Assembly: GCA_963969495.1 (NCBI GenBank)
Contig: OZ018326.1
Location: 154,194,306-154,258,305, forward strand
Direction of reading: 5' to 3'
DNA from: Ceratothoa steindachneri
Taxonomy: Eukaryota; Arthropoda; Malacostraca; Isopoda; Cymothoidae
Length of the DNA stretch: 64,000 bases
Each line of letters begins with the position of its first letter. The stretch's first letter is position 1. The position numbers were made by a program, and so were the translations under genes. The notes beneath the pieces were generated by a model. That model did no database searches, was not told the origin of the DNA, and was given only the letters and a program-made list of their open reading frames with translations. Shown here piece after piece: positions 9,805 through 20,796 of this stretch.

Positions 9805-10056
9805 CTATACAAAAGCCATACTCTCAGAAATTTACTAAGGACAAAGTTAACCCTCACCAAAAAAATTCTTGCTCAGGATTGCTGCCAGTTATCTTCCCCA
9901 AAAGTATTAATCACTAATGTATTTATTACACAGTGATTGATGTATTAAATAAATACAAGAAAAACTACCCACTCAAATCAGTATTATATCCCAATCTTAC
10001 AATGAGAATCAGGAGCTTCCTGTATGACAACCTTCCAGAACAAAGCCAGACAGCCA
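9805..10056 (-). repeat. Sequence S', inverted copy of S
   Basis: This is the reverse complement of 5250-5508, starting exactly at the 3' end of copy B and ending where X-family RT sequence starts. A short open stretch (VIDVLNKYKKN to LPEQSQTAILG) reads on the plus strand, but I cannot assign it. Confidence 0.85.
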
Positions 10057-11188
10057 TCTTGGGCAAGGTGTGAATAGCAAAGTATCAATTTTTGCTGATG
10101 ACACTAAATTGGCAGCTGTAGTCAAAGAGGTTGAGGGTAGCTTTGAAGTGCAGGGTGACTTAAATAAGTTGTTAGCTTGGGCTCAGAAGTGGCAGATGAC
10201 TTTTAACCTTAATAAATGCAAAGTTATTAACATGGGGAGAGATAATAGGGAATTTAGCTATGAGATAGATGGGTATTGGTTTAATTCAGTTGAAGATGAG
10301 AAGGACTTAGGAGTAGTAGTAGATAAGTCACTGAAATTTTCAAAGCAGTGTATTGAGGCAAAAAATAGAGCAAATAGGGTGCTAGGTTACATTAAAAGAA
10401 ATGTTAGCTACAAGAGTAAGGAGGTCATCCTTAAAGTATACAACTCTTATGTCAGGCCACATTTAGAGTACTGTATACAGGCATGGTCACCACATTTTAG
10501 ACATGATATAAACTTATTAGAGTCAGTACAAAGGAGGGCAACAAAAATAATACGATCCCTGAAGCACCTTCAATATGAAGATAGAGTGAGGGTATTAAAT
10601 ATGTTTTCATTTGAAAGAAGGTGTGTGAGGGGAGATATGATTGAGCTTTTTAAAATCTTTTCTGGGATGGATAAATTGGATTTCAGCAAGTTATTTGAGT
10701 TAGAAGGTAGTAATAGAACTAGAGGCCACCACTTAAAGATTAAAAAACAGAGGTGCAGACTGGATGTTAGAAAATATTTTTCACTAACAGAGGGGTGGAT
10801 TATTGGAATAGTTTGCCACCTGAGACTGTAGACAGCCCAAACTTGAATGTTTTCAAGCGCAGATTGGATGATTATATGGGGATGGAGGGTTAATTTCTTA
10901 CTTTTGGTATGTGGATATGTTTCTTGACTCATTCCTGTGGATGCAATTTCTTTTTATTGTATATTTTGGGGGACTTTGATTTTGTTTTTGACAGACTCCT
11001 ATGGAGGTTTTAAATTATATATTGTAGATCCATGGTTGGACATTCCTATGGATTGTTAAATTGTATATTGTAGATGCATGATCTGACAAAATCCTATGGA
11101 TGCTTTATGTGGGTGGATTTGATGGATACGGATGACCTTTGATAGGCCCTTGTGGCTTTTGTCATCCATGAAATTATGTTATGTTATG
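10057..11188 (+). pseudogene. X: CR1/L2-like LINE, RT 3' part and 3' UTR
   Basis: The frame starts inside the RT palm (VSIFADDTKLAAVV) and runs through QKWQMTFNLNKCK, KDLGVVVDKSLKFSKQC, VRPHLEYCIQAWSPHF, RRATKIIRS and RGDMIELF to a frameshift near 10790 (the expected FFTNRVVDYWN motif becomes FSLTEGW). The stop is at 10831. A 3' UTR with repeats of the form TTGTATATTGTAGATGCATG follows, and the element ends in the GTCATCC motif and a TTATGTTATG tail at about 11188. The family is the same type as the endonuclease at 1-862 and the minus-strand piece at 60505-61120. Confidence 0.8.
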
Positions 11189-11500
11189 AATATCTTGAAT
11201 TTGAAGTTGGTTCAGATGTGATGGATTTGTTCAATATTTCAGTTTTTGCTAGCTTATAACTCTTTGATGGTTAGAAATAGACTGGTTTTGATTGTTTTTT
11301 TGGAATCTATGGTCTTGATTTTGTAGGAACTGAACTTTTCAGACCTATATCTTTCAAATTGCATGTTTTATGAGGCCTCAAAGTCGGCGATTTTGAAAAA
11401 TTGACTTAGTCTCTAAAAAGACTCCAAAATTACACAGGCCATATCTCCTGAATCATTTGAGGTACAGAGATATAATTTTGCATGTGAAGTTCTTTTGGTA
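11189..11500. other. Unassigned AT-rich interval
   Basis: I see no coding frame, RNA gene or clear repeat relationship here. It lies between the X-family 3' tail and the foldback-like inverted repeat. Confidence 0.5.
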
Positions 11501-12235
11501 AAGGTAACACTTTAGTTTTGAGCCGCATGGTAGGTGGCGCTGTTTATAGGCTACAATATATGTCTTATGTTGTCAGGTGGTAGCATCAGATGTGAACAAT
11601 TATGGCAGATCATCACAGGGTGGTCTCACCGCAGCGATATCTCCCCCACGAGCAGTTTCCTTGAATTTACTGGGGGGTTTTCCCAACAGCTTTTTACTGG
11701 CAGAAAAACCTAACCTAATGACAAACAAAACTTACTTTTATAGGTTTCTTGATTAGTTTATGCGACTCTAAATAATCTAAAAGTTGTTCACGGTCATGCA
11801 AAATAAACCCAAATTTGAATAACGATGAAGCACAAATAGAGCACGAAAAAGCCATAATGAAAGAGAAACAAATGCTAAGCGGGTTCTATTTATAGCTACA
11901 ACGTTGCCAGTAAGAAGCTGTTATCGTTCACTGTGAAACAAAAAATATCAAAACCAAAAAAAACAATAAAAGACATCAAGAAACCTTACCTAACTTAGAA
12001 AAAAACTATAAATGAGCAGAAGCGCAGATATTTAGTAAATAATAGACTAAAAGTTACAAATCCCCAAAATAAAAAATATATAACGCTGTAATTGGTCACA
12101 TCTGAAGCTACTGTCTGACATCATAAGAGATATATTGTAGGCCAAAATTGTAGCCTACTAACAGCGCCACCCACCGTGCACCCCAAATCTGAAGTATTAC
12201 CTTGATAAATATGTAGATTGGCGGCTCGAACAATG
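11500..12235. mobile_element. MITE/foldback-like inverted repeat element
   Basis: About 110-120 bp at 11500-11620 (GGTAACACTTTAG, GGTAGGTGGCGCTG, TAGGCTACAATATATGTC) is matched in reverse complement at 12075-12225 (GGTAATACTTCAG, GGTGGGTGGCGCTG, TAGGCTACAATTTTGG). The right arm carries an internal partial duplication of the GCCTACAAT segment. The interior (11630-12060) has no transposase. A third copy of the terminal motif (GGTAACACTTCAGATT, GGTAGATGGCGCTG, minus strand) lies at about 56688-56725. This looks like a non-autonomous DNA transposon; the superfamily is not determined. Confidence 0.6.
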
Positions 12236-12615
12236 GGACGTACTATTTCATCCGTCTTCCAAAATGTATATTTACGGGAACGGCTCATGTGGGGGTAAAC
12301 ACAATGGGGGGACCACACTAGAATGATCCTGAGTTTCATTAAATTGAGGGGGTCTAGGGGGCACAACCCCCCAGTATATAATCCTAATTGTTTATAGACT
12401 AATGTGCTGACGTTAACAGAGGTGAATGATTTAAACAAATCATGTCAGCACGTTTAATCGTTTTGCAAATAATAATGGGGGTGAGGGTGGGGTCTGATGT
12501 CAGACGACTCAAACGCACATGAATATTCCGGTGGGGGTAAACGAAATATTTACCAATAAAACACTTTTTCGCGGAGTCGCTAATCTACATATTTATCCTG
12601 TTATAATGTTTTAAT
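12236..12615. other. Unassigned interval
   Basis: No gene is recognisable. The phrase GTGGGGGTAAAC occurs twice (near 12290 and 12531), but I could not connect it to an element boundary. Confidence 0.4.
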
Positions 12616-12617
12616 CA

Positions 12618-12770
12618 TCATTGCTCAGTTCACTGAATCAAATGCTTTTTGAAAGTCTATTGGTGGTATATATAATGTTTTCATCGCCCGATTCCTCCTC
12701 AGCTGCTCCTCAATACTATCCTTCACAACTACCAGAAATATTTTGTATAAGTTATTTGTTAGAACAATGG
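12618..12770 (-). pseudogene. RTE-type LINE reverse transcriptase fragment
   Basis: On the minus strand the translation reads VVVKDSIEEQLRRNRA, a short gap, then IDFQKAFDSVN. These match the RT palm of RTE/BovB-like non-LTR elements, where a 'VKDSI-EQLR-EQAGFR' stretch is followed by 'FIDFEKAFDS'. The middle of the domain is deleted. No other part of this element is visible nearby. Confidence 0.55.
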
Positions 12771-12849
12771 GTGGGAGTGAGTCGCTTTGTTTTACCAATG
12801 ATTTTGGTTTTGCTTTCCTTCCATTACCTTAGTATTTCTTTATCTTAAA

Positions 12850-13785
12850 TTATTTTATTAAAACTGTTATGTTGTTGTTTGATTTGGGTTGCTTGGATGG
12901 TAGTCACATGAGCCCTGCTGCAAGTAGTTTGTTGCATGTAGGTTACTTGGCCAAGTTATTTTAGATGGTACTTAATTAGTAATAGTTGTGACTTAAGTTT
13001 ATTGCTCATATTCCTGAGAGCTGTCCACTGTTGGTGATGAATTTTGCTGTCTCATTGAGGGTTTGTTGACGGATGGGGGAGTCAAAACCTGCTCCATCTA
13101 GCAGGATTGCCAAGGTTAGCTGATGGATTCCCAGGCTTGATAAGAGGGCCGTCAGTGTGGTACAGAGGCTGTAGAAGCGATGGCAGTGTAGCAGGAAGTG
13201 TTTCACTGTCTCCTCCTGATTCTGGCACCACCTGCAGTATGGGGAGTCTGTCAAGCGAAGTTTGTATCTCTGCCTGTTCATGCCACAGTGTCCAGTCTTC
13301 AGGAAGAATAGGGCCACATCCAGGCGACGGTGCTTGTGGCAGCTCCAGAGTGCAGGGGAGGTATCGCTGCGGATTTGTCCAAGGCTGGTGTCTTGTAGCA
13401 CAAGTCTAAGTTTGGTGTCCCACTTCTTTTTTATCTCTTTCCTGGTAAGAGTTCGGGCATCGTGGTATTCAAGTTGGAGAGGTTCCTCTGTGTCTGGAAC
13501 CGCCTCCCTTGTGGCTTGATCAACAATTTCGTTTCCCTGAATTCCATGTCACGGAACCCATTGCAGTGATATCTGCCGTCCTCCTTTTTTGAGGTGGTGT
13601 AGTTGTGCCTGTATCTTGTGCACCAGGGTAGTGTAGGTGCGGGTGAGCCTATTGGTAATTAGTGCCAGACTAGTTTGGGAGTCAATGTAGATCACCAGCT
13701 TGTCAGTTTTTATAAGGTTATAAAACTTATTTGGTAATTTGGTAAATTGAGGGCCAGAGAGTGCCAGGGTGAGCACTATGGGCCC
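12850..13785 (-). pseudogene. I/Jockey-superfamily LINE: RNase H and C-terminus
   Basis: Read on the minus strand, an RNase H domain comes first (13780-13540): VIYIDSQTSLALI and the LQWVP-HGIQGNE-VDQA block, with a stop codon in place of the Gly after VP. It is followed by the basic linker (RKEIKKKWDTKL) and the C-terminal cysteine cluster (YCRWCQNQEETVKHFLLHC). That combination identifies an RNase H-bearing LINE with a C-terminal CCHC-like motif. The end matches a 'RQ-T-NETAKFI-N-GQL' terminus, stop at 13006. A presumed 3' UTR runs to about 12850. The RT is missing because another fragment of the same family abuts at 13880. Confidence 0.65.
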
Positions 13786-13879
13786 TGGAGATGGTCAAAG
13801 CCTGGAAGTTTCTGTGCGCTAGGGCTTAGGAAAGGAGTAGAGTTCTTAATTGCTGGCCAACTCAGCAGTCTGCAAAGAA

Positions 13880-14095
13880 ATGGGCCTTGTTGGCACAGGC
13901 TGGAGGGGGTGGATTATATTCTGTGCAACTGTCCTATTTTGGTCAGAAAGTACTGGAATCTGTTTGAAATGGCTTGGCGGATAGGGATAGGGTGACCAAT
14001 TCCATTGAGGATGACTGGGATTGTTAGCTGCATTACTCCAATTTCTCTAAGTTTTTCATGGAGTAGAACCCGGTGGGAGTGGTATAAAACTTATT
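13880..14095 (-). pseudogene. Second C-terminal fragment of the same I/Jockey-type LINE
   Basis: On the minus strand the segment reads VLLHEKLREIGVMQLTIPVILNG, then a frameshifted RQAISN and TKIGQLH terminus. It duplicates the end of the fragment at 13006-13100 (LGIHQLTLAILLDG, GQLSGI). Two 3' ends in the same orientation within 1 kb suggest independent 5'-truncated insertions or a tandem arrangement. Confidence 0.5.
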
Positions 14096-14684
14096 TTCTC
14101 ATCCAAATGTTTTATATATTCTGTTCTATCAGAATCTGCCTCTAGTGTTGGTACCGAGCTGTCATTTTGGTATGTTGTTGATCGTCCTTTTCCTGCAGAT
14201 GTTGGACAATTCGTGCGGTTATTGGATTTGTTCATTCAAGAAATAATAATGTTTTGACCCTAACCTCAATGGATATGACCTTACTAAAAATTTTCCCATT
14301 AAATCAAAATGGAATGAGCTTAAGGAGAGGAGGCAAGCGTAAAAATATAATCAAGGATATACAACTCCAAACGAAACAGTGAGCAACGGAGGCTCAAATT
14401 CATTATCCCGTAACTCAGAGGTCACCAAACATTGTTCGTAGTAGGCCGGAAAGAATAAGTGCGGGCCGCATAAGCAGCAAAAGAGATAGATGCATCACAC
14501 CTAGTGCACATTTACTGAGCTAGGAAGGCTCCACGGATATTCACTCTAGAATGCCCGCAAAATATATATTTATGTGGAATCATGCTGTAAGAGTAAAAGG
14601 GGAGGAGCGAGGTGGTTTTGCGGAGGAATACGGAATGTGTGTGTGCATAGGTTTGGTGGGCGGGTGGTTATAAGTGAGTTAAGT
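14096..14684. other. Unassigned interval
   Basis: I found no coding frame longer than background, no RNA gene and no relationship to the surrounding elements. Confidence 0.4.
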
Positions 14685-14869
14685 TCGAATTGTATATTGT
14701 AGATGCATGATCGGACACAATCCTATGGATTATTAAATTGTATATTGTAGATGCATGATCTAACACAATCTTATGGATGCATTTTTTGGGTGGGTTTTAA
14801 CAGATGCGGATGACTTTTGACAGGTCCTTGTAGCTTTTGTCATCCGTGAAGTTATGTTATGTTATGGAG
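14685..14869 (+). repeat. Solo X-family 3' UTR and tail
   Basis: Two TTGTATATTGTAGATGCATG units, then GATGCGGATGACTTTTGACA, a GTCATCCGTG motif and a TTATGTTATG tail. It matches the X 3' UTR at 11000-11188, so it is a strongly 5'-truncated retrocopy. Confidence 0.75.
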
Positions 14870-15724
14870 CCGGCGATGCACGGTTGTTTTACTACGCATT
14901 TGTGTTACTAGTGTTGTCTTCGTTGATGTTCCCTGATGTGGTGTTTGTAGTGGTCGTTTTTGTCTTTGTTCAATTAACTTGTTCTTTTTTCGATGTGTGA
15001 TCGTGTTGTACATCAGACGGTGGTGCTGGATCGATAGAACGACAGGTAAGTTAGAGCCGCCACAATTTATTGTTTATATTACACAGTTTACCTTTAGCGC
15101 CTAAATGGGACAATTTGAACCTTCTCAAAAAATCGAAACAGAAAGAATAAAAAATATTTTAGGCAACCAAGAGAATTGCTTTCGAATGTTTATCAGTCAA
15201 CCTCGTAAGATGTGCTGACTTCAAATACATCATATTTGAAAACGTTTGCTCACAGACATAAGTTGTTCCAAATACTGATGCCACACCAGAAACAAATTAC
15301 TTCAACTTCCGAAACTCAACATCAGGTAAACAGCGGTAAAATCTAACAAGTTTTCCATTCATTAAGTCATTTTTTTGCAAATCATATAGCTCCAAATGTA
15401 GTTGGACTGGCACGTCATCAATGTTACAATCAAACAGATTCTGAAACAGAAGATTGTCACTCTCAATTCTGTCGAGATCTGAAAATCGCTCCAAAAAAAG
15501 GCTTCTTCAAGTCAGGAATAATATTATTGGAAACTCGAGGTTGACATCTTTTGCGATTCTAGGGCAGAACTCTTTGAAACATTGAAAATGAGAGGTTTCC
15601 TTCTTCCATTTATACTTCAAACAATAACAATTTATTACGAAATCCTTTGATGATTGCGTAGAGATCACATACAATGTTGGTTATCCTTCCCCTAAAATTT
15701 CAAGTTCAATTCATTCATGTGTGA

Positions 15725-15940
15725 TGTAAGTGTAGCGTGCGAAAAGTTCAAGCGAGAGGCTGAAATGTTTTGCTTGAATGAGTCTCTTTTGGGACTCAGG
15801 ATGACCGAGTGGTTTAAGGCTCTCGCTAACGGCTGTCCAGCGACGCGAGAAGCGCATTCGAAACTCGTTTCGCTACTTTTCTTTCTTTGTTTTTCTTTGC
15901 CCGCTTTCCTACAATGGTGCCCAAGAGCGGGAGAACATTA
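15725..15940 (+). repeat. tRNA(Ser/Leu)-derived SINE-like unit 1
   Basis: Contains a tRNA-like stretch at about 15795-15875: GACCGAGTGGTTTAAGGC resembles the A box and D arm of class II tRNAs, and CATTCGAAAC resembles the B box. It is preceded by a conserved GTAGCGTGCGAAAAGTTC leader and followed by a T-rich CTACTTTTCTTTCTT body. The pairing and acceptor stem are too degraded for a functional tRNA gene. Confidence 0.6.
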
Positions 15941-16011
15941 GTCTTCGAATAACATTTCCTGACGCCGTTCTCCTCGATCCCTCAAAATACGCTCCGGTTC
16001 TAGGAGGGGGC

Positions 16012-16180
16012 CTGTATAGCGTGCGAGAAGTTCAAGCGAGCGGCTTTTTGGGGATTCAGGATTGCCGAGTGGTTTAAGGTTCTCGCTAATGGCTGTCAAG
16101 CGACGCGGGGACCGCGTTGAAACTTGTTTCGCTACTTTTTTTCTTTATTTTTCTTTGCCCCTTTTCCTACATAAAGCTAT
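16012..16180 (+). repeat. tRNA(Ser/Leu)-derived SINE-like unit 2
   Basis: Second direct copy: leader TAGCGTGCGAGAAGTTCAAG, tRNA-like GCCGAGTGGTTTAAGG and a CGTTGAAACTTG B-box remnant, followed by the same T-rich tail. It is inserted in the hAT pseudogene. Confidence 0.6.
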
Positions 16181-17034
16181 CTACATCAACCAAAAATGGC
16201 AAATTTGACAGCCAGGTAGGAGCCGACAGAAGTGGATCAGCTGTATTTTTTTCGGTGAGAAAAAGAAACAACTATTTTTTCTTCGAAGCTTACAAAAATG
16301 AAACATAGCCTTACCGCAGCTGAGGCACCTCAATGTTGTGTAACAAGGCAAGTCACAGACATCAGAAGCAATTTCATTAAGAAAAGCCTGGAACTGTGGT
16401 GATTAAGTCCATGACATCAAATGAAGTTCACTGCAGAAACAACTGATTTCAGTACCAAAAAAATATCTCACTCTCTCCCACAAAGTCCTTGCTGCTGTAT
16501 GATGCAGAGTATGAACATAAGGCCATAATTTGAAGATCTTCCAACTGAGTCCTTATCTGCCCCACCAAACCGTTCATCACTCAGCCATGTTTTTTCCTCC
16601 ATCAACTGTAACACATCAAAACTGGTTCCACTTAAAGTTGTAATCTTGCAAAGGCTTCGGCGCTTCCATGAAAATGTTTTCTCCAGCTGTTGTTCCATGC
16701 ATAGTGCAAATAGATGTCACTCTTCCGTGATCTGAAATTCCAAATTAACACCACGAATGAACACGAGTTGTGACATACTCGAGAGATCAGTAGAATCACC
16801 CAGCGCAAGATAATACCACAGAAGTTCCTAGCTTTCTCGCGTATGTGTGTTCCATGTTCTATCCACGTTCTTCTCTACTCCGCTTAACTGAACTTGCCAA
16901 AAGGCATATACTTGTACTTCCAAACAAATCAGCTTTCCCCAGACACAGGTCATCTGCTGTTTCCATCATACACCCTTTAATGAAGTTGCTGTCAGTAAAC
17001 GGTTTTCATCGCTCTGCCATTTTATGCACTATTG

Positions 17035-17225
17035 TAGATAGAGGGGAATAGGAAAAGGGGCAAAGAAAAAAAATAATAGCGTAGGCGAGTTGCGAACAGC
17101 TTCCCGCGTCGCTGGACCACTGATAGCCAGCGGCAAATTCCACTCGGCCATCCTGAGTCTTAAAAAAGACTCATTAAAACGAAGCTTTTAAGCCGCTCGC
17201 CTGCACTTCTCGTACGCTATACAAC
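17035..17225 (-). repeat. tRNA(Ser/Leu)-derived SINE-like unit 3 (inverted)
   Basis: Reverse-complement copy: the CCACTCGGCCATCCTGAGTC segment is the complement of the A-box region, and TTCTCGTACGCTATAC is the complement of the leader. Confidence 0.6.
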
Positions 17226-17324
17226 CCCCCTCCTAGAAGTGAAGCGTATTTTGAAGAAATGAAGAGAGCCCGTTTGGAAATTTTATCCAAGGGCTAACGC
17301 TCCCTCTCCAGAGTCTGGGCACTA

Positions 17325-17515
17325 TTGTATATAGAGGGGAGTAGGAAAACGGGCAAAGAAAAAAAAATAGCGTAGGCGAGTTGCGAACAGCTTCCCGCGT
17401 CTTGGAAAACTGTTAGCCAGCGGCGAATCCACTCGGCCATCCTGAGTCTCAAAAAAGACTTATTCAAACGAAGCTTTTAAGCCGCTCGCCTGCACTTATC
17501 GTACGCTATACTATT
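17325..17515 (-). repeat. tRNA(Ser/Leu)-derived SINE-like unit 4 (inverted)
   Basis: Second reverse-complement copy, about 290 bp from unit 3 and nearly identical in layout (same GGGGARTAGGAAAA entry and same leader complement at the far end). Units 1-2 and 3-4 thus form an inverted pair of direct pairs. Confidence 0.6.
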
Positions 17516-17830
17516 ATATAACTTGTTCGTTGGACAGGTTCATTTTCATCAAACTTTCTCGTGAAGAGATTTCTATGAGATTCAAAACTATGTTTCGTCG
17601 ACTCAAATTGCTCAGAACGCAACTTTCCAGAAAAGTTCGAATGTGTGGCAGATATTTTTTTCATAGTGACAACGAATATAGAACTCTTTCGCTGCATAAC
17701 TTGCAACTAGCTTTTTGGTTTTTTCTTTCCGCAAAGAAGTACTTTTGTCTCCATTCTTCCTTCAAAACGCGACACTGAGAGTAATAAATCGAAGTTGATC
17801 TATTTTTAACTTCTTCATCTAGCGGAATTT

Positions 17831-18454
17831 ATTTAATAGAATGAAAAAACTATACTATGTGGACCTACTGAATTTATCGTGGATTCCTAACCATACATCC
17901 ATTTATCGGTCTGTTCCTTCCGCCTCTTTTAATTCTTTTATTCCATATTTGAAACTTCACACAGGTAGCGGCGGACTCTCTTAATCTCTGTTACCTTGTA
18001 CCGGTTCTCTTTCATCAGTGTGCTTAATGTTCCATTCAGGTCGTTATGTGTGTGTTTAAGATATAAGAGATTATTTTTTGTTTGTTATTTATATTGTATA
18101 TGTTTCGGTGTTTGTTTGGTTTGTATATTGTAGTATTTAATTTTCATTTTTCGTAGGGTTTTTTCGTTTGAGTTTAGTTTCCCACTTACATTTACTTCAC
18201 TTTGAGCTTATCACTTCACTTATGTTTTTCACTTTTCACTACCCTTTGTGGTATGTTTTTTTTTTATTTTACTGATTTATTCACTTACACTTGAGTTCAC
18301 ATGGGAATATCACTTCACTTTTGTTCTATTTTTTCCAATTCATTTTGGGCGTTTTTATGTCGTTTCATTAATCCGTTGTTTATTTTTAGATAGTTATGTT
18401 CAACTCAGTTATCTTAATCAGGTATCTTTCCGATACACCTTTTAGATAGATTTA
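17831..18454. other. Unassigned AT-rich interval
   Basis: No gene is recognisable. It may include the degraded upstream part of the W 5' LTR, but I could align only 18455-18612 to the 3' LTR. Confidence 0.4.
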
Positions 18455-18612
18455 TTCATTTATATGTTGCACGTATTCATTAATATTTGTTCATATGTAT
18501 TCATGTTACTAATATTTTGTTTTGTTTCTTTTCTAGATGTATTATGAATATAGTTGATTAAACCCTATTTACAGGGACAGTTTGAATATACCTCACTGCT
18601 TACTTTAATTTA
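18455..18612 (+). repeat. W 5' LTR remnant
   Basis: This stretch aligns with 33705-33850: both contain TTCTAGATGTATTATGAATATAG-type sequence followed by TTGATTAAACCCTAT and GAATATACCT. Downstream of it the 5' copy passes directly into gag sequence, so the rest of the LTR and the primer site are deleted. Confidence 0.65.
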
Positions 18613-18624
18613 ATCAACTAGTAT

Positions 18625-19824
18625 AGATAAAGTCATACGACTTAAGAAGTTTGATGTGCCTACTTCGAATCCTCACGCTGGCAAATTATCGAAGCTTTGG
18701 TATAGAAATTTCTGCTACTTCATTTCTACAATATCTGATCATTCTCCACACAAGTTAGAAGTACTCTACTTGTACATTGGTCCTCATTACGCAGATGGCT
18801 ATCGAAGGCTATCGAATTGTTACAAACTGCCTATATTAAGGCTCCCAGTGAAATTCATGCTAGACATTTGCTTTCCACGCGAATTCAACTTCCAGAAGAA
18901 CGATTGACCAGTACCTTCAAGCTCTTAATTGTCTTGCTGTGGATTTGAAATTTGAGGATGTTACTGCTGCAGTCTACCGTGATGAGAGTATCAGAGATTC
19001 CTTCATACGATAGTTAAAATCTTCGAATATTCGTACACGACTCCTTGAGAATCCAAAGCTTACATTAACCGATGCTACTCAATTTAGATATAGGGCCATC
19101 GTGGTATGAACCTAGATAGATACTTCACAACAAACCTAATCTATAAGTTTTGAGGAGAGTTATTGAATTTTAAAAAGGCTCGAGCGGCTAAGATTATCGC
19201 GAAGTTAGGCTTAATGGTTGGACACGAAATAGTTAAGGAATGGATGAAATACAACGAGGATAGAACAAAATATATATTATTATAGATTAACAACAATGGA
19301 ACATATTTGAAATTATATTGGTTAAATTGGAATTTAATTATACAAAATGAACATGAGTTTAATATAACTTCACGTGACGAGATGAAGTGTGACGTATAAA
19401 TTTTGTAAATCGATGTTGAATGTGGATTGATTTTGATGTAGCGAATGTAATCGTTTTGCTGTAGGGACTATAATTAGTGAATTGGGGCTGTAATGAAAGT
19501 GTGATGGAAATTAGGATCTCTCTCTAGTATGGGGTGATTTTAGAGAATAGGTAAAGAGGGAAGTTTGTAACTGACCTTAATATGCCGGCGACAAGAAAAC
19601 AAATGAGAGTCCTTTCGCGTTATTTCACAAATGGTGAAATGAGTGTGTTTGTATGTGCGTGAAATCCTAAGAGATGTTGTTTGTATCTGTGCCCAAAGGG
19701 CATTGCTATATCAACAAGCTCGAGCATTGGGGCAAGTATTACTGAGATCTGAATCATACTTAGTTACTCCCGGTCATGTACCTGATGTACCTGCTAGCGT
19801 GGTGGTTGTTCCTGGTATATCTGT
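18625..19824 (+). pseudogene. W gag fragment, interrupted by a solo LTR
   Basis: Gypsy gag (capsid-like) in shifting frames. Recognisable blocks are ARHLLSTRIQLPEERL (near 18865), DVTAAVYRDESIRDSFIR (near 18960-19010), RTRLLENPKLTLTDATQF (near 19035-19083) and, after the solo LTR, YQQARALG and LRSESYLVTPG (19711-19790). The related copy at 35352-35750 has RQQNGETIDEY and YIRDALFNGL at the equivalent places. Gag forms the cytoplasmic particle of LTR elements. Stops and indels make it non-functional. Confidence 0.65.
19089..19710 (-). mobile_element. Solo LTR, L1 family
   Basis: A 622-bp sequence from TATAGGGCCATCGTGG to GGGCATTGCTATA, matching the LTR split across 22708-29653. No internal sequence accompanies it. 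It interrupts the W gag between codons for LTDATQF and YQQARAL. TATA occurs at both edges (TAGATATAGG and GCTATATC), so the short target duplication cannot be placed to the base. Confidence 0.7.
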
Positions 19825-20794
<970 letters not shown>

Positions 20795-20796
20795 CC

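Larger units (their letters stand above)
15160..17830 (-). pseudogene. hAT-like pseudogene of the GTF2IRD2/ZBED type, split by SINEs
   Basis: Minus-strand fragments in order resemble the GTF2IRD2/ZBED5-type hAT transposase family. An N-terminal CKLC zinc-finger remnant (near 17720) is followed by a GKLRSEQFE, RNLFTRKFDEN, VQRTSYIIV block (17706-17506). Next is a mid-region with CVTVDGGKNMAE (16620-16590), HTLHHTAARTL and RRKNSCFFLTEKN. Last is a C-terminal block with ESDNLLFQNLFDCNIDDVPV and LHLELYDLQ (15494-15297). Stops and frameshifts occur throughout, so the copy is dead. Two pairs of tRNA-derived units interrupt it at 15725-16180 and 17035-17515. The dimerisation end is barely recognisable near 15250. 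Confidence 0.6.

Noticed and set aside
864..10056. Whole A-S-B-S' palindrome as an assembly artefact
   Set aside because: Arms differ by substitutions, a 111-bp insertion and a frameshift, which simple duplication by an assembler would not create; not fully excluded without reads.
15795..15875. Functional tRNA-Ser or tRNA-Leu gene
   Set aside because: A and B boxes are present, but acceptor and anticodon stems do not pair and the unit recurs with a shared non-tRNA body, as in a SINE.
15160..17830. Domesticated host GTF2IRD2/ZBED gene
   Set aside because: Stops and frameshifts throughout and SINE interruptions make a functional exon unlikely here.
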